Counted from the stretch's first letter, positions 28,321 through 37,360 are shown. The stretch: 64,000 bases of DNA from an uncultured Croceitalea sp. (GCA_947495075.1 CANLXH010000001.1:1178001-1242000), one strand, 5' to 3'. Numbers and translations are program-made. The notes: a model not told the origin generated them from the letters alone.

Positions 28321-29607
28321 CTAATTTTTTAAGCTATTTAAACGTAGCGTGACCGCATTTTTATGGGCTTGTAAGCCTTCAGCTTCTGCCATTAATTCTA
28401 TGGTTTTCCCTAAAGTTGCAATTCCTTCTTTAGTTAATTTTTGAAAAGTCATACTCTTTAAAAAGCTATCTAAATTTACCCCACTATACTGCTTAGCATA
28501 ACCATTAGTCGGTAAAGTATGATTAGTCCCAGAAGCATAATCCCCAGCACTTTCTGGAGTATAGTTTCCTATAAAAACAGAGCCTGCATTTATAGTATTT
28601 TGTATATAGAATTCTTCGTTTTTTACACAAACTATATAATGTTCTGGACCATATTCATTTATCAAGTCTAGTGCTTGGGCATCTGTCTCAACATAAATCA
28701 ATTTACTGTTATTAATTGCTTCTTGCGCTATGTCTTTCCTTGGAAGTTCTATAAGTTGCTTTTCAATTTCCGATTCAACACTCGAAATTAATTTTTTTGA
28801 GGTAGATATTAGTATAACCTGACTGTCGACACCATGTTCTGCTTGACTTAACAAATCTGAAGCAACAAAAGATGGATTAGCACTCTCATCTGCCACTACT
28901 AATAGTTCACTTGGTCCTGCTGGCATGTCTATGGCAACTCCATATTTAGTTGCCCACTGTTTGGCAACAGTAACATACTGATTACCAGGACCAAAAATCT
29001 TATATACTTTGGGAATACTTTCTGTTCCAAAAGTTAATCCTGCAATAGCCTGTATCCCACCTACTTTAAAAATCTTGGTAACTTCACATAAATTTGCGGT
29101 ATACAAAATAGCAGGGTTTAGTTTTCCATTTTTATCTGGTGGACTACAGAGAACAATTTCTTTACAACCTGCAATTTTAGCTGGAATGGCTAGCATAAGA
29201 ATAGTTGAAAATAGTGGTGCTGTACCTCCTGGTATATAAAGTCCAACCTTTTCTATAGGACGCTTTTCTTGCCAACAACTAACACCAGACATAGTTTCTA
29301 CAACAACCTTACTCGTTTCTTGGGCTTTATGAAAGCTTTCAATGTTTTGTTTAGCAACATTTATAGCACTTTTGAGTTCTTGAGAAACTGAATTGATAGC
29401 TTCCTCTATTTCTGTATTAGAGGCAGGTTGTAGCTCCTGTTCAACTTTATCAAATTTTTTTGTGTATTTCTTAATCGCAAAATCTCCATTACTTTCTACA
29501 TTAGCAAAAACCTCTGCCACGATACCTTCTATAGCTTCAAAAGATTGTGTTGGTCTTTTTAAAAGCTCCGGCCAAGTACATTTATCTGGACTGTATATTT
29601 TATTCAT
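28321..29607 (-). CDS. hisD: Histidinol dehydrogenase
   Basis: I place the start at ATG 29607 (MNKIYSPDK), which forms a TAATG overlap of one base with hisG. An in-frame ATG at 29634 lies inside hisG and would add nine residues. The 428-residue product fits the family. Motifs include YIPGGTAPLFST, GPGNQYV, MPAGPSELLVVADE and AEHGVDSQ; the zinc and catalytic His residues are in EHG and YGPEHYI. It oxidises histidinol to histidine in two NAD-dependent steps. Confidence 0.96.
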   Translation of the reverse strand: MNKIYSPDKCTWPELLKRPTQSFEAIEGIVAEVFANVESNGDFAIKKYTKKFDKVEQELQPASNTEIEEAINSVSQELKSAINVAKQNIESFHKAQETSKVVVETMSGVSCWQEKRPIEKVGLYIPGGTAPLFSTILMLAIPAKIAGCKEIVLCSPPDKNGKLNPAILYTANLCEVTKIFKVGGIQAIAGLTFGTESIPKVYKIFGPGNQYVTVAKQWATKYGVAIDMPAGPSELLVVADESANPSFVASDLLSQAEHGVDSQVILISTSKKLISSVESEIEKQLIELPRKDIAQEAINNSKLIYVETDAQALDLINEYGPEHYIVCVKNEEFYIQNTINAGSVFIGNYTPESAGDYASGTNHTLPTNGYAKQYSGVNLDSFLKSMTFQKLTKEGIATLGKTIELMAEAEGLQAHKNAVTLRLNSLKN

Positions 29608-30464
29608 TACAATACCATTTTCTCGATAGGGCATACTAAAATACCTTCTGCGCCTGCAGATTTCAATTCATCTATAACTTCCCAGAATTTATCCTTATTG
29701 ATAACCGTATGGACAGAATTCCAACCTTCATCGGCAAGTGGTAATACTGTAGGACTGCGCATACCGGGCAATAATTTTAAAATTTTATCTAATTTATCAT
29801 TAGGGGCGTTCAATAAAACATATTTTGATTGTCTAGCTCTTAATACAGACTGTAATCTAAATTGTAGTTTGCTAAGAAGTGTTTTGCGTTCCTCATTAAT
29901 TTTAGGTGAAACTGCCAAAACAGCTTCGCTCTTAAGCATTACTTCTACTTCTTTTAGATTATTCTTAAAAAGTGTACTTCCGCTAGAAACAATATCACAA
30001 ATACCATCTGCAAGACCAATGTTTGGGGCAATCTCTACAGAACCATTGATAATATGCAAATCAGCAGTAACTCCCTTCTCTTCTAAGTATTTTTTGACTG
30101 TATTAGGATACGAAGTGGCAATACGTTTCCCTTGAAAATAATTTATAGAACTATATTCAACAGATTTAGGAATGGCAAGTGATACTTTACACTTAGAAAA
30201 ATTTAAGCGCTCTGCTATAGTAATACCTTCTCCTTTTTCTATAAGTACATTTTCGCCAATAATAGCAATATCCACCACTCCATCTCTTAAATATTGAGGA
30301 ATATCTCCATTTCTCAGATAGAACACCTCTAGAGGAAAGTTACGCGCCGTTGCCTTTAGTTGGTCCTTACCATTATCAATTGAAATTCCAGCTTCTTTCA
30401 AAATCTTTAATGAGTCTTCATTAAGACGACCACTTTTTTGAATAGCAATTCTAATTTTAGTCAT
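29607..30464 (-). CDS. hisG: ATP phosphoribosyltransferase (long form)
   Basis: 285 residues, the long HisG form with a C-terminal regulatory ACT-like domain (about 212-285). Such enzymes are hexameric and inhibited by histidine directly, without HisZ. N-terminal landmarks are IAIQKSGRLNEDSL and DVAIIGENVL; the PRPP loop is DIVSSGSTLF. It commits ATP and PRPP to histidine synthesis. It is the first structural gene, 36 bases downstream of the attenuator hairpin. Confidence 0.96.
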   Translation of the reverse strand: MTKIRIAIQKSGRLNEDSLKILKEAGISIDNGKDQLKATARNFPLEVFYLRNGDIPQYLRDGVVDIAIIGENVLIEKGEGITIAERLNFSKCKVSLAIPKSVEYSSINYFQGKRIATSYPNTVKKYLEEKGVTADLHIINGSVEIAPNIGLADGICDIVSSGSTLFKNNLKEVEVMLKSEAVLAVSPKINEERKTLLSKLQFRLQSVLRARQSKYVLLNAPNDKLDKILKLLPGMRSPTVLPLADEGWNSVHTVINKDKFWEVIDELKSAGAEGILVCPIEKMVL

Positions 30465-30500
30465 TTTTAAATTTTAATATAAGAGCAATCAATACAGGTA

Positions 30501-30535
30501 AAAACAAAACCCGTTTGATTGCTCAAACGGGTTTT
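30501..30535 (-). terminator. Intrinsic terminator of the his leader (attenuator)
   Basis: On the minus strand AAAACCCGTTTGA pairs perfectly with TCAAACGGGTTTT around a GCAA loop, giving a 13-pair stem followed by a U-run broken by a single G (TTTTGTTTTT overall). It lies between the His-rich leader peptide gene and hisG, where an attenuator terminator belongs. The second half of the loop and stem (GAGCAATCAA) is also perfectly complementary to TTGATTGCTC just downstream, so a competing fold exists. Confidence 0.88.
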
Positions 30536-30552
30536 AAATTATTTTGAAATAC

Positions 30553-30609
30553 ACAAAATATCGCTACCTCGCCTAAGCGTGTGTTACGATATGATGATGT
30601 ATATTTTGT
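30553..30609 (-). promoter_or_regulatory. Leader RNA hairpin enclosing the His codons
   Basis: In the minus-strand transcript ACAAAAUAU (30609-30601), inside the leader gene, pairs with AUAUUUUGU (30561-30553) after its stop codon. The His codons lie in the loop. The same downstream arm can instead pair through GCGAUAU with AUAUCG (30592-30587). Ribosome position on the leader would decide between them. I could not find a clear antiterminator that would pair with the 5' arm of the terminator. Confidence 0.45.
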
Positions 30610-30617
30610 TTTCTCAT
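30573..30617 (-). CDS. hisL: his operon leader peptide
   Basis: A 14-residue open frame, MRKQNIHHHIVTHA, with four His codons, three of them consecutive (CAT CAT CAT, then CAC). It starts at ATG 30617 and stops 38 bases before a strong terminator and 109 bases before hisG. This is the hallmark of transcription attenuation: ribosome stalling on His codons when charged tRNA-His is scarce should favour read-through. The symbol hisL is by analogy with enterobacteria; there is no sequence homology. No exact promoter box is visible in the 46 bases between it and the upstream gene. Confidence 0.85.
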   Translation of the reverse strand: MRKQNIHHHIVTHA

Positions 30618-30663
30618 TACAGATGTAAAATTAAAACTTAATTTCTTTACAAAAAAGTAAATA

Positions 30664-31479
30664 TTAGTTATTTCCTAAAATTAGCGGTAATCCATCTCCA
30701 CTAGAACCTACTACTACTACTTTAGAGTTTGGAGATTTAGAGAGTTCTAATGTAGCCTCAATTCCTTTATCTTGTAGAATCTTATCTGTTAAAGATGCAC
30801 TTAGGATACGATTTGCATCAGCTTTACCTTGGGCTTCAATTCGTACTTTCTCTGCTTCTTTTGCAGCAGTAACCAAACGGAATTCATACTCCAAAGATTC
30901 TTGCTCCTGCTTTAATTTACGCTCAATCGCTTCTTTAATTGTTGGTGGTAATGTTACATCTCTAATTAATACTTCATTAAGCTGAATGTATTGGTCACCT
31001 ACAATTTTTCGAGTCTCTTCAAAAATTTCAATTTGTATTGCGTCTCGTTTACTAGAATATAATTGCTCTGGCGTATAACGCCCAACAACGCTCCTTGCTG
31101 CAGACCTAATAGCTGGCAAAAGTATTCTATCTATATATTGCTCACTCTTTTCTTGATGCAGTTTCCCTAAATCCTCATATTTTGGTTGAAACCAAGTAGA
31201 TGCATCTAACTGTATATCTAAACCATTAGATGATAGTACTTTCATCTTTTCAAAAACTTCTTGCTGTCTTACTTCATAAACGTAAACCTTGTTCCAAGGA
31301 GCAACTAAATGAAACCCTTCTCCTAAGGGCGGCTCATCTGTTACTACGCCATCCCCAAAAGTTTTATACAGTACTCCAGCTTCTCCAGAACCTATAGTAA
31401 TTGCAGATTTAGAAATTAAAATAATAGCTAAAATCACAATAAATACTACGGGCAAAGCAATCTTTGGCAATTTATCCAT
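30664..31479 (-). CDS. Prohibitin/SPFH (band 7) domain membrane protein
   Basis: 271 residues. A single N-terminal membrane helix (about 8-27) is followed by an SPFH domain (about 28-200; GEAGVLYKTFG, GFHLVAPW, RSAARSVVGRYTPEQLY) and a coiled-coil region rich in Glu, Ala and Lys (about 195-235). Family members form large ring or cage assemblies in the membrane and often escort FtsH-type proteases. There is no FtsH gene nearby. The gene lies 10 bases after the VWA membrane protein gene. Confidence 0.9.
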   Translation of the reverse strand: MDKLPKIALPVVFIVILAIILISKSAITIGSGEAGVLYKTFGDGVVTDEPPLGEGFHLVAPWNKVYVYEVRQQEVFEKMKVLSSNGLDIQLDASTWFQPKYEDLGKLHQEKSEQYIDRILLPAIRSAARSVVGRYTPEQLYSSKRDAIQIEIFEETRKIVGDQYIQLNEVLIRDVTLPPTIKEAIERKLKQEQESLEYEFRLVTAAKEAEKVRIEAQGKADANRILSASLTDKILQDKGIEATLELSKSPNSKVVVVGSSGDGLPLILGNN

Positions 31480-31489
31480 TTGTTATTTT

Positions 31490-33520
31490 TTATAATAATC
31501 CGTTATACTTTCTAATAAACCATTCCGCAGATAAAGTTAATACCATTAAAATTAACAAATAGCGAAAATCGATTAAAGATACTACATTTCGCTTGCTTTT
31601 TTGGATAGGTGTGAAACGATTGTCGTTTGTTAATTCATCTATGAGTTCATCAACGTGATTTGGAAAATAAGTTTGCCCTCTGTTTTTGTCCGAAAGCCTT
31701 CTTAATTTCTTGTAATTGGCCGATAAAAATTGATTTTCTAAATCGAAGTCTAATATTTTGAATTTACCGGATTTAGAAATTTTTTCCTTTGATGCTGTAA
31801 CTGTAAATTCATAAGTCCCAGATTCTAAATCTTCCAAACTATATTCATAACTACTACCTTTAAGAAGCATAGGTGATTCTCTAGTAAAACTAGATTCTAA
31901 TTTATTAAGTTTAAGATTTAGATTTGCGTTAGCATCAAAAGTATAGGAATTGTCAAAGTACGATGCTGAAATTTTACTAAGAGAATTTCCGTCATACAGA
32001 TTTTCATAATCTAAGTTTAATCTACTTTTTTGCTTTACTTCTGAAAGATACAGTAATAATTTACCAATAAAATCATCAAAGTTTTTAAAACTCCGTTCAT
32101 CTCTATAGGTTTGGACACGCCATTTCCAAATATTTTCACCTGCAAGAACAGCTTCCCTTCTACTATTATCATTAATAACAAAGAATAACGGTGTATCCAA
32201 GTCGACCCCTTTTATTCGTTGTGTCGCTATTGTTTCATACGGTTTTAGAATATTTAATTCCCCCAACCCACTTTCTAAAGGTGGAAAACCTAAAAGAGAT
32301 AGACCAGAAATATCAAACAGACCAAACCCCTGATTTTTAACAGCTATTACTTCTTCTAATTGATTATAACTATCTTTTTTAAAATTTGATTGAACTTTAT
32401 TTAAAAAATTCCAATCTGTCTTGGTACCAGTAATAGTAAATTTACCACCGCCCCTTTTTTCTAAAAATGAATAAATATTTTCAAATGTAGTATTAGGTTG
32501 ATAGAGGATAAAAACATCAATATTTTCCAGAATCTCTTCTGATGCATTCGGATTCAATATTTGAACTTCTCTTTGCTCATTAGCTTCAATGACCTTCTTT
32601 AAAGCTCCAATATCTGGATGTGTTATGGAAGTTACTAAGCCAACATTGGTTTTTTCATCAATTACTTCAATAGCAAATTCCTTTATATTATTGGTCTTAT
32701 TTTTCTCATTATCAATTACATCTACTTCAATCTTTAAGCTTTTTATCCCAACGCTACTTGCTTCGATTAAAGCATTGATAGTTTTACTTGAATTGTTGTT
32801 TCTAAAGCTAACAAGCTCTCTAAAAACTTGTTTTCCATCTAGATAAATTCTAACTATTGAATTTACCGGACTATTGCCAGTATATAGAATATTTGCTTCT
32901 ACTGGAAACTTGTTTTTTAAAAATGTGTATTTATTAACATTGACTTGGTTTACCCTAAGATCTAAATACGTTGTAGTATCTCCAACAACTATTGGGTAAA
33001 TATGAAGATTTTTACTAAGATTTAAGTATTCATAGTCAGTTCCTAAAGTTTGATTGCCATCACTCAATAGTACTATAACATTAGATGAGTTTTCATAAAT
33101 CTCATTCACACTATTTAATGCTCTTGCAACATTAGTAATACTTTCATTAAACCTAGTACTATCTCCTTCTTCTATATTTTTTCCAAATGTGTAGGAATTA
33201 ATGGTATACTTCTCTGAAAGGGCATTGCTAGCCTTGAGTTTGTCAACACTCTCTAATACTTCTATATCACCATCAAGCTTAGGAATAGATGTAGAATTAT
33301 CTGTTAGTACAATTAAATTCGCCTTCTCTATATAGTATTCTTCTTTAGTAAACTTTGGATTAATTAGTAAAAGTAGTGCTGAGAATATCGATATAAAGCG
33401 CAATATGGTAAGCCAAACGCTCGATTTTTGTCGTTTTACTTTATAAAAATATTGAAATACAGCTATGCATAAGGATACTACAGCGGCAAGAATTATAAGT
33501 AGTACCGTTGATATTTGCAT
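31490..33520 (-). CDS. Membrane protein with VWA-like domain
   Basis: 676 residues. Two hydrophobic segments near the N-terminus (about 4-24 and 36-54) and one at the C-terminus (about 652-670) bracket a large extracytoplasmic part. Residues about 70-180 form a VWA-like domain with LTDNSTSI (DxSxS) and VLLSDGNQT. A CARDB/Ig-like region follows (about 185-280), then a region resembling the glutamine-amidotransferase-like fold often found in such proteins (about 285-480). The architecture recalls Bat-type stress proteins, but the gene stands apart from any batA cluster. Function unknown. Confidence 0.75.
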   Translation of the reverse strand: MQISTVLLIILAAVVSLCIAVFQYFYKVKRQKSSVWLTILRFISIFSALLLLINPKFTKEEYYIEKANLIVLTDNSTSIPKLDGDIEVLESVDKLKASNALSEKYTINSYTFGKNIEEGDSTRFNESITNVARALNSVNEIYENSSNVIVLLSDGNQTLGTDYEYLNLSKNLHIYPIVVGDTTTYLDLRVNQVNVNKYTFLKNKFPVEANILYTGNSPVNSIVRIYLDGKQVFRELVSFRNNNSSKTINALIEASSVGIKSLKIEVDVIDNEKNKTNNIKEFAIEVIDEKTNVGLVTSITHPDIGALKKVIEANEQREVQILNPNASEEILENIDVFILYQPNTTFENIYSFLEKRGGGKFTITGTKTDWNFLNKVQSNFKKDSYNQLEEVIAVKNQGFGLFDISGLSLLGFPPLESGLGELNILKPYETIATQRIKGVDLDTPLFFVINDNSRREAVLAGENIWKWRVQTYRDERSFKNFDDFIGKLLLYLSEVKQKSRLNLDYENLYDGNSLSKISASYFDNSYTFDANANLNLKLNKLESSFTRESPMLLKGSSYEYSLEDLESGTYEFTVTASKEKISKSGKFKILDFDLENQFLSANYKKLRRLSDKNRGQTYFPNHVDELIDELTNDNRFTPIQKSKRNVVSLIDFRYLLILMVLTLSAEWFIRKYNGLL

Positions 33521-33545
33521 TAATAATTATTGAGTTAAAGTGATT

Positions 33546-34292
33546 TTAAGTAAGCATTCCACCATCTACGCTTAATACTTGACCAGTAACATAGCTTGAT
33601 AAATCTGACGCTAAGAACAAACAAGCATTAGCTACGTCTTCTGGAGAGCCACCACGCTTAAGCGGAATTGCATCTCTCCATCCTTGAACTGTTTTTTCAT
33701 CTAATTTATCTGTCATTTCAGTTTCTATAAAACCTGGAGCGATTGCATTACATCTTATGTTTCTAGAACCAATTTCCAATGCTATAGATTTTGTAAACCC
33801 AATCATTCCTGCTTTGGAAGCAGCATAATTTGCTTGACCAGCATTTCCTTTTACACCAACAACACTACTCATATTAATGATAGATCCTTTTCGCTGCTTT
33901 AATAGGGTTCGTTGCACTGCTTTAGTCATATTAAAAACAGATTTCAAGTTAATTTCAATAACCTTATCAAAATCTTCTTCTCCCATTCGCATTAAGAGAT
34001 TATCTTTTGTAATCCCTGCATTATTAATAAGTACATCTATTCCTCCAAAATCTTCTAAAACAGCAGCCACAAGCTTTTCTGATTCTTCAAAACTTGCAGC
34101 ATTACTTTTATAAGCTTTTGCTTTTACTCCAGTACTTTCTAATTCTTTTTCTAATGCTAATGCTGGTGCTTCGCTTGAACTATAGGTAAAAGCCACATTA
34201 GCACCATGTTCTGCAAAAACTTTAGCAATACCCATTCCTATTCCACGGCTAGCACCGGTAATAATTACATTCTTGTCTTGTAAGAGTTTCAT
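33546..34292 (-). CDS. fabG: 3-oxoacyl-ACP reductase
   Basis: I start at ATG 34292 (MKLLQDKNVIITG; 248 residues). A longer frame to 34340 would run through a promoter and a terminator hairpin, so I reject it. The NADPH-binding TGASRGIG, NNAGIT and the Ser-Tyr-Lys set (NMSSVVG, YAASKAG) are intact, as is the C-terminal SVDGGMLT. It reduces 3-oxoacyl-ACP in fatty acid elongation. It is the first gene ahead of the VWA membrane protein (25-base gap). Confidence 0.94.
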   Translation of the reverse strand: MKLLQDKNVIITGASRGIGMGIAKVFAEHGANVAFTYSSSEAPALALEKELESTGVKAKAYKSNAASFEESEKLVAAVLEDFGGIDVLINNAGITKDNLLMRMGEEDFDKVIEINLKSVFNMTKAVQRTLLKQRKGSIINMSSVVGVKGNAGQANYAASKAGMIGFTKSIALEIGSRNIRCNAIAPGFIETEMTDKLDEKTVQGWRDAIPLKRGGSPEDVANACLFLASDLSSYVTGQVLSVDGGMLT

Positions 34293-34312
34293 ATAATTCT
34301 GAGATTGTTTAA

Positions 34313-34340
34313 CAAAGATATAAATATAAGAACCCCGCAA
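34313..34340 (-). promoter_or_regulatory. Bacteroidota-type promoter for fabG
   Basis: On the minus strand TTG (34340-34338) and TATCTTTG (34320-34313) are 17 bases apart, both matching consensus. Transcription would begin near 34306, 14 bases ahead of ATG 34292. The -33 element lies inside the terminator hairpin of the preceding protease gene, so the two signals share sequence. Confidence 0.55.
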
Positions 34341-34360
34341 TTAGCAGGGTTCTATTTATT
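34329..34360. terminator. Terminator after the M16 protease gene
   Basis: AGAACCC and GGGTTCT pair, with an additional GC/GC pair after one mismatch, around a short loop (34329-34353). T-rich tracts follow on both strands. It ends 24 bases after the M16 stop codon in the minus direction. Confidence 0.75.
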
Positions 34361-34377
34361 TTAAAAGGTTTATTTAT

Positions 34378-37338
34378 TTAATTCTTTATAGGCATTGGTG
34401 TTTCATAGTTAAATAAATAATCTACATCCAATTCTTGAACTTTTCCCAATTTAGCTAAAGCATTAACATCTACATCATTCTTATTACCAACAACCATCAC
34501 GTCATATGCGCCATTTTTTATACTCTCATTAAAGAAATTAGACAAATCTGCGAGTGTCATATTTTTGATACTATTGTAAATTTCTTCTTTATTGTTTTCC
34601 GTAATGCCTCTTTTCTTCATTCTTTCATAACTCCAGAATATATTAGCCTTATCTGTACGCTCAGCAGCTAGTTTTTTAAGAGTAGACTCTTTTGCAGCAT
34701 TAAAATTATCTTCGGCCTCTGGCATATTATTCATTAGTTCTAACATGGATTCCACAGCCTGATTTAGCTTATTGGCTTGTGTCCCAATATATGCATAGGT
34801 ATAATTAGGGTCACCAGCCTTAGAAGCATTACTGTAACTAGCAAAAGCTGAATATGCTAAAGACTTGGATTCTCTTAATTCTTGAAAAACAATAGAAGAA
34901 AGACCACTACCAAAATATGTATTGAATAAACGTGATGCTGCCATTTGCTTTGGGTCAAAAGTATCCCCTTTAGATAAGAATAAAAGTTCTGCTTGCACCA
35001 TATCATAGTTCACAAAGTATACATTATCTCCTGTTTCTTTGTTTACATATTTTTTCATCTCTGGATAAGGCTTTACTTCACCTGCTTTATGGTTATTAGT
35101 TATGGCCGTTTTTGCCTGAGCAATATCCTTACCATAGTAGAAAAAACGATGTTTGTAATTTTTTAAATCCTTAACAATATTTACTAGTTCCTCAGGATTC
35201 ATAGCTTTTAATTCTGCAATGGTGAAAATATCTCTTAGTCGAGAATTCTCTCCAAAAGCACCATAACTGTACAAACCATTCCAAAGAATCTGACCTTTAT
35301 CTGCTTTAGTATCCTCACGAGACTTAGCAATAGATAATACATATTTGTCATATGTTTCTTGATTAGACTTGGCATTGTCCCAAAGGTTTTCTAATAAGTT
35401 TAATCCTTTATCTAAGTTCTCTCTAAGACCTCGTAAATAAATAATAGTTTGGTCATTTCTCGTAGTTACACCATAATCAACACCAAGCTTATAAAATTCT
35501 TGACTTACTTCTTCTGGCGTCATAGAATCTGTACCTAAATAGCTAAGATAATTAACGGCGAGACTTAGTTTTTTGTCATTATCACTACCCATATCAAAAA
35601 TGATATTCATCTCCATCAAATCATTAAGTGCATTAGGAACATAGGCCAATTCTTGACCGTTAGACAGCTCTGCAGTTTCGATAGCTTCTTGGTAATTTAT
35701 AAAGTTAGGCTTGAGTTCTGGAGTTTCCATCTTCTCAAAGTTTGCAACAAACTCCGACTTCTTTCCTCTGTTTAATTCGATTGGAGTGATACCTGGATTT
35801 TCAACTTTCACTAAATCCTTTACTTCTCCTTGTCTTTTATACACTGCAACATAATTGTCACCATAATATGAGTTCGCAAAATCAACTAGTTCTTGTTTAG
35901 AAACTTTCTTCATTTTATCAAACATGTTAATTCTGTCTTTCCAATCTTGAAAATGAACAAATGCATTAACATAATCGTATGCAACGTTAGAAGCATTTTC
36001 ATAATCGCGCATTTGACTTAGCTTTAAATCATTAACTACAGCTTCTATAAGCCATTCATCGAAGTTTCCCTTCTTGATTTCATCTATTTGACCTAAAATT
36101 AAATCTTTTACTTCTTCTAAAGTTTGACCAGATTTTGGATTACCATAAAAAATATGCATTCCATAATCATTCAAAAACTGAGTATAACAACCTGCTCCTT
36201 GAACTAGTTGCTTTTTATTTAAATTCAAATCGATAAGACCCGCTGTAGAATTATTCAGAATCATATCGATAAGATTTACTTTTATTTCATCTTCTGTACC
36301 CATAGCTTTACCTCTAAAAGCTATGTTTACTCTTTCATTTTCGGGACCAAAAACTTCCCGTTCAACTACTGAGGTTAATGGTTCTTCCGTTGGACGTTCT
36401 GGATGATTAACTTCTTTATATTCAAATTTTCCAAAGGAATCATTAACCTTTTGAATAGTTTCATCAAAATCGATATCTCCAACTAATATTACAGCCATGT
36501 TATTTGGTACATAATATTTATTGAAATAATCATGGATTGCAACCATTGATGGGTTCTTGAGGTGTTCTGAAATTCCTATAGTTGTTTGTTGCCCATAAGG
36601 ATGTGTTGGAAATAACGCATCATTCATAACATAAGCCGCTCTTCTGAAATCGCTATCTTGACTCCTATTAAATTCTTCATATACCGCTTCAAGCTCTGTA
36701 TGAAAAATTCGCAATACTAACTGACTAAATCTTTCACTTTCAACATGTAACCATTTATCAAGACCATTACTTGGAATTTTGTTTACATATACAGTTTCCT
36801 CATGCCAAGTCCAAGCATTGGTGCCTTCTGCTCCAAGGGAACTAACCATTTTATCATATTCGTTTGCAATAGATATTTTAGAAGCAGCGTTAGAAACTTC
36901 ATCAATCTGCTTATACAAAGTTTTCTTCTTATCGGTATCTGTTTCAGACTTATGTGCTTCATAAAGATTTGAAATAGAGTCTAATAATACTTTCTCCGAT
37001 TCCCAATCTTGTGTTCCTATTTCATCGGTCCCTTTAAATACCATATGCTCCAAATAATGAGCAAGTCCAGTATTATCTGCTGGGTCATAAACCGAACCAG
37101 CTCTTACTGGGATAAAAGTTTGGATTTTTGGCTCTGCTTTATTTTGACTTAAATAAACCTTTAAGCCGTTTTCCAAGGTGTAAAGTCTTAGACCAGTAGG
37201 ATCGTTGGAAACGGTTTCATAAGTAAAGCCATTTGCATCTGTTGTAGTAGTTGTTTCAAAAGAACTCTCTGAAGAACTTTTTTTGCATGCTACAAATGCT
37301 AATAGAAGTAGAACAGTAAATAAAATTGTTTTTTTCAT
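34378..37338 (-). CDS. M16 family metallopeptidase, lipoprotein (pitrilysin-like)
   Basis: 986 residues. Lipoprotein signal with lipobox FVAC (Cys at about 18). The zinc motif is the inverted HxxEH in HYLEHMVFKGT, with the third ligand Glu in the usual downstream helix (ELEAVYEEFNRS). Four M16 half-domains are expected; the C-terminal pair lacks the zinc motif, as normal. It probably degrades peptides in the periplasm or at the outer membrane. Only 22 bases separate its start from the T-run of the sucD terminator, so its promoter must lie within or upstream of that terminator, or it depends on read-through. Confidence 0.92.
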   Translation of the reverse strand: MKKTILFTVLLLLAFVACKKSSSESSFETTTTTDANGFTYETVSNDPTGLRLYTLENGLKVYLSQNKAEPKIQTFIPVRAGSVYDPADNTGLAHYLEHMVFKGTDEIGTQDWESEKVLLDSISNLYEAHKSETDTDKKKTLYKQIDEVSNAASKISIANEYDKMVSSLGAEGTNAWTWHEETVYVNKIPSNGLDKWLHVESERFSQLVLRIFHTELEAVYEEFNRSQDSDFRRAAYVMNDALFPTHPYGQQTTIGISEHLKNPSMVAIHDYFNKYYVPNNMAVILVGDIDFDETIQKVNDSFGKFEYKEVNHPERPTEEPLTSVVEREVFGPENERVNIAFRGKAMGTEDEIKVNLIDMILNNSTAGLIDLNLNKKQLVQGAGCYTQFLNDYGMHIFYGNPKSGQTLEEVKDLILGQIDEIKKGNFDEWLIEAVVNDLKLSQMRDYENASNVAYDYVNAFVHFQDWKDRINMFDKMKKVSKQELVDFANSYYGDNYVAVYKRQGEVKDLVKVENPGITPIELNRGKKSEFVANFEKMETPELKPNFINYQEAIETAELSNGQELAYVPNALNDLMEMNIIFDMGSDNDKKLSLAVNYLSYLGTDSMTPEEVSQEFYKLGVDYGVTTRNDQTIIYLRGLRENLDKGLNLLENLWDNAKSNQETYDKYVLSIAKSREDTKADKGQILWNGLYSYGAFGENSRLRDIFTIAELKAMNPEELVNIVKDLKNYKHRFFYYGKDIAQAKTAITNNHKAGEVKPYPEMKKYVNKETGDNVYFVNYDMVQAELLFLSKGDTFDPKQMAASRLFNTYFGSGLSSIVFQELRESKSLAYSAFASYSNASKAGDPNYTYAYIGTQANKLNQAVESMLELMNNMPEAEDNFNAAKESTLKKLAAERTDKANIFWSYERMKKRGITENNKEEIYNSIKNMTLADLSNFFNESIKNGAYDVMVVGNKNDVDVNALAKLGKVQELDVDYLFNYETPMPIKN

Positions 37339-37360
37339 TATTCGAATTTTGATTAGTTAT

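Noticed and set aside
29608-29634. Longer hisD start at 29634
   Set aside because: It lies inside hisG and adds nine unconserved residues; TAATG at 29607 is the normal operon junction.
29698-30135. 145-codon open frame antisense to hisG
   Set aside because: Shadow of hisG; no signal, domain or upstream region.
34293-34340. N-terminal extension of fabG to 34340
   Set aside because: The stretch contains a consensus promoter and part of a terminator stem; FabG proteins begin at the MKLLQDKN position.
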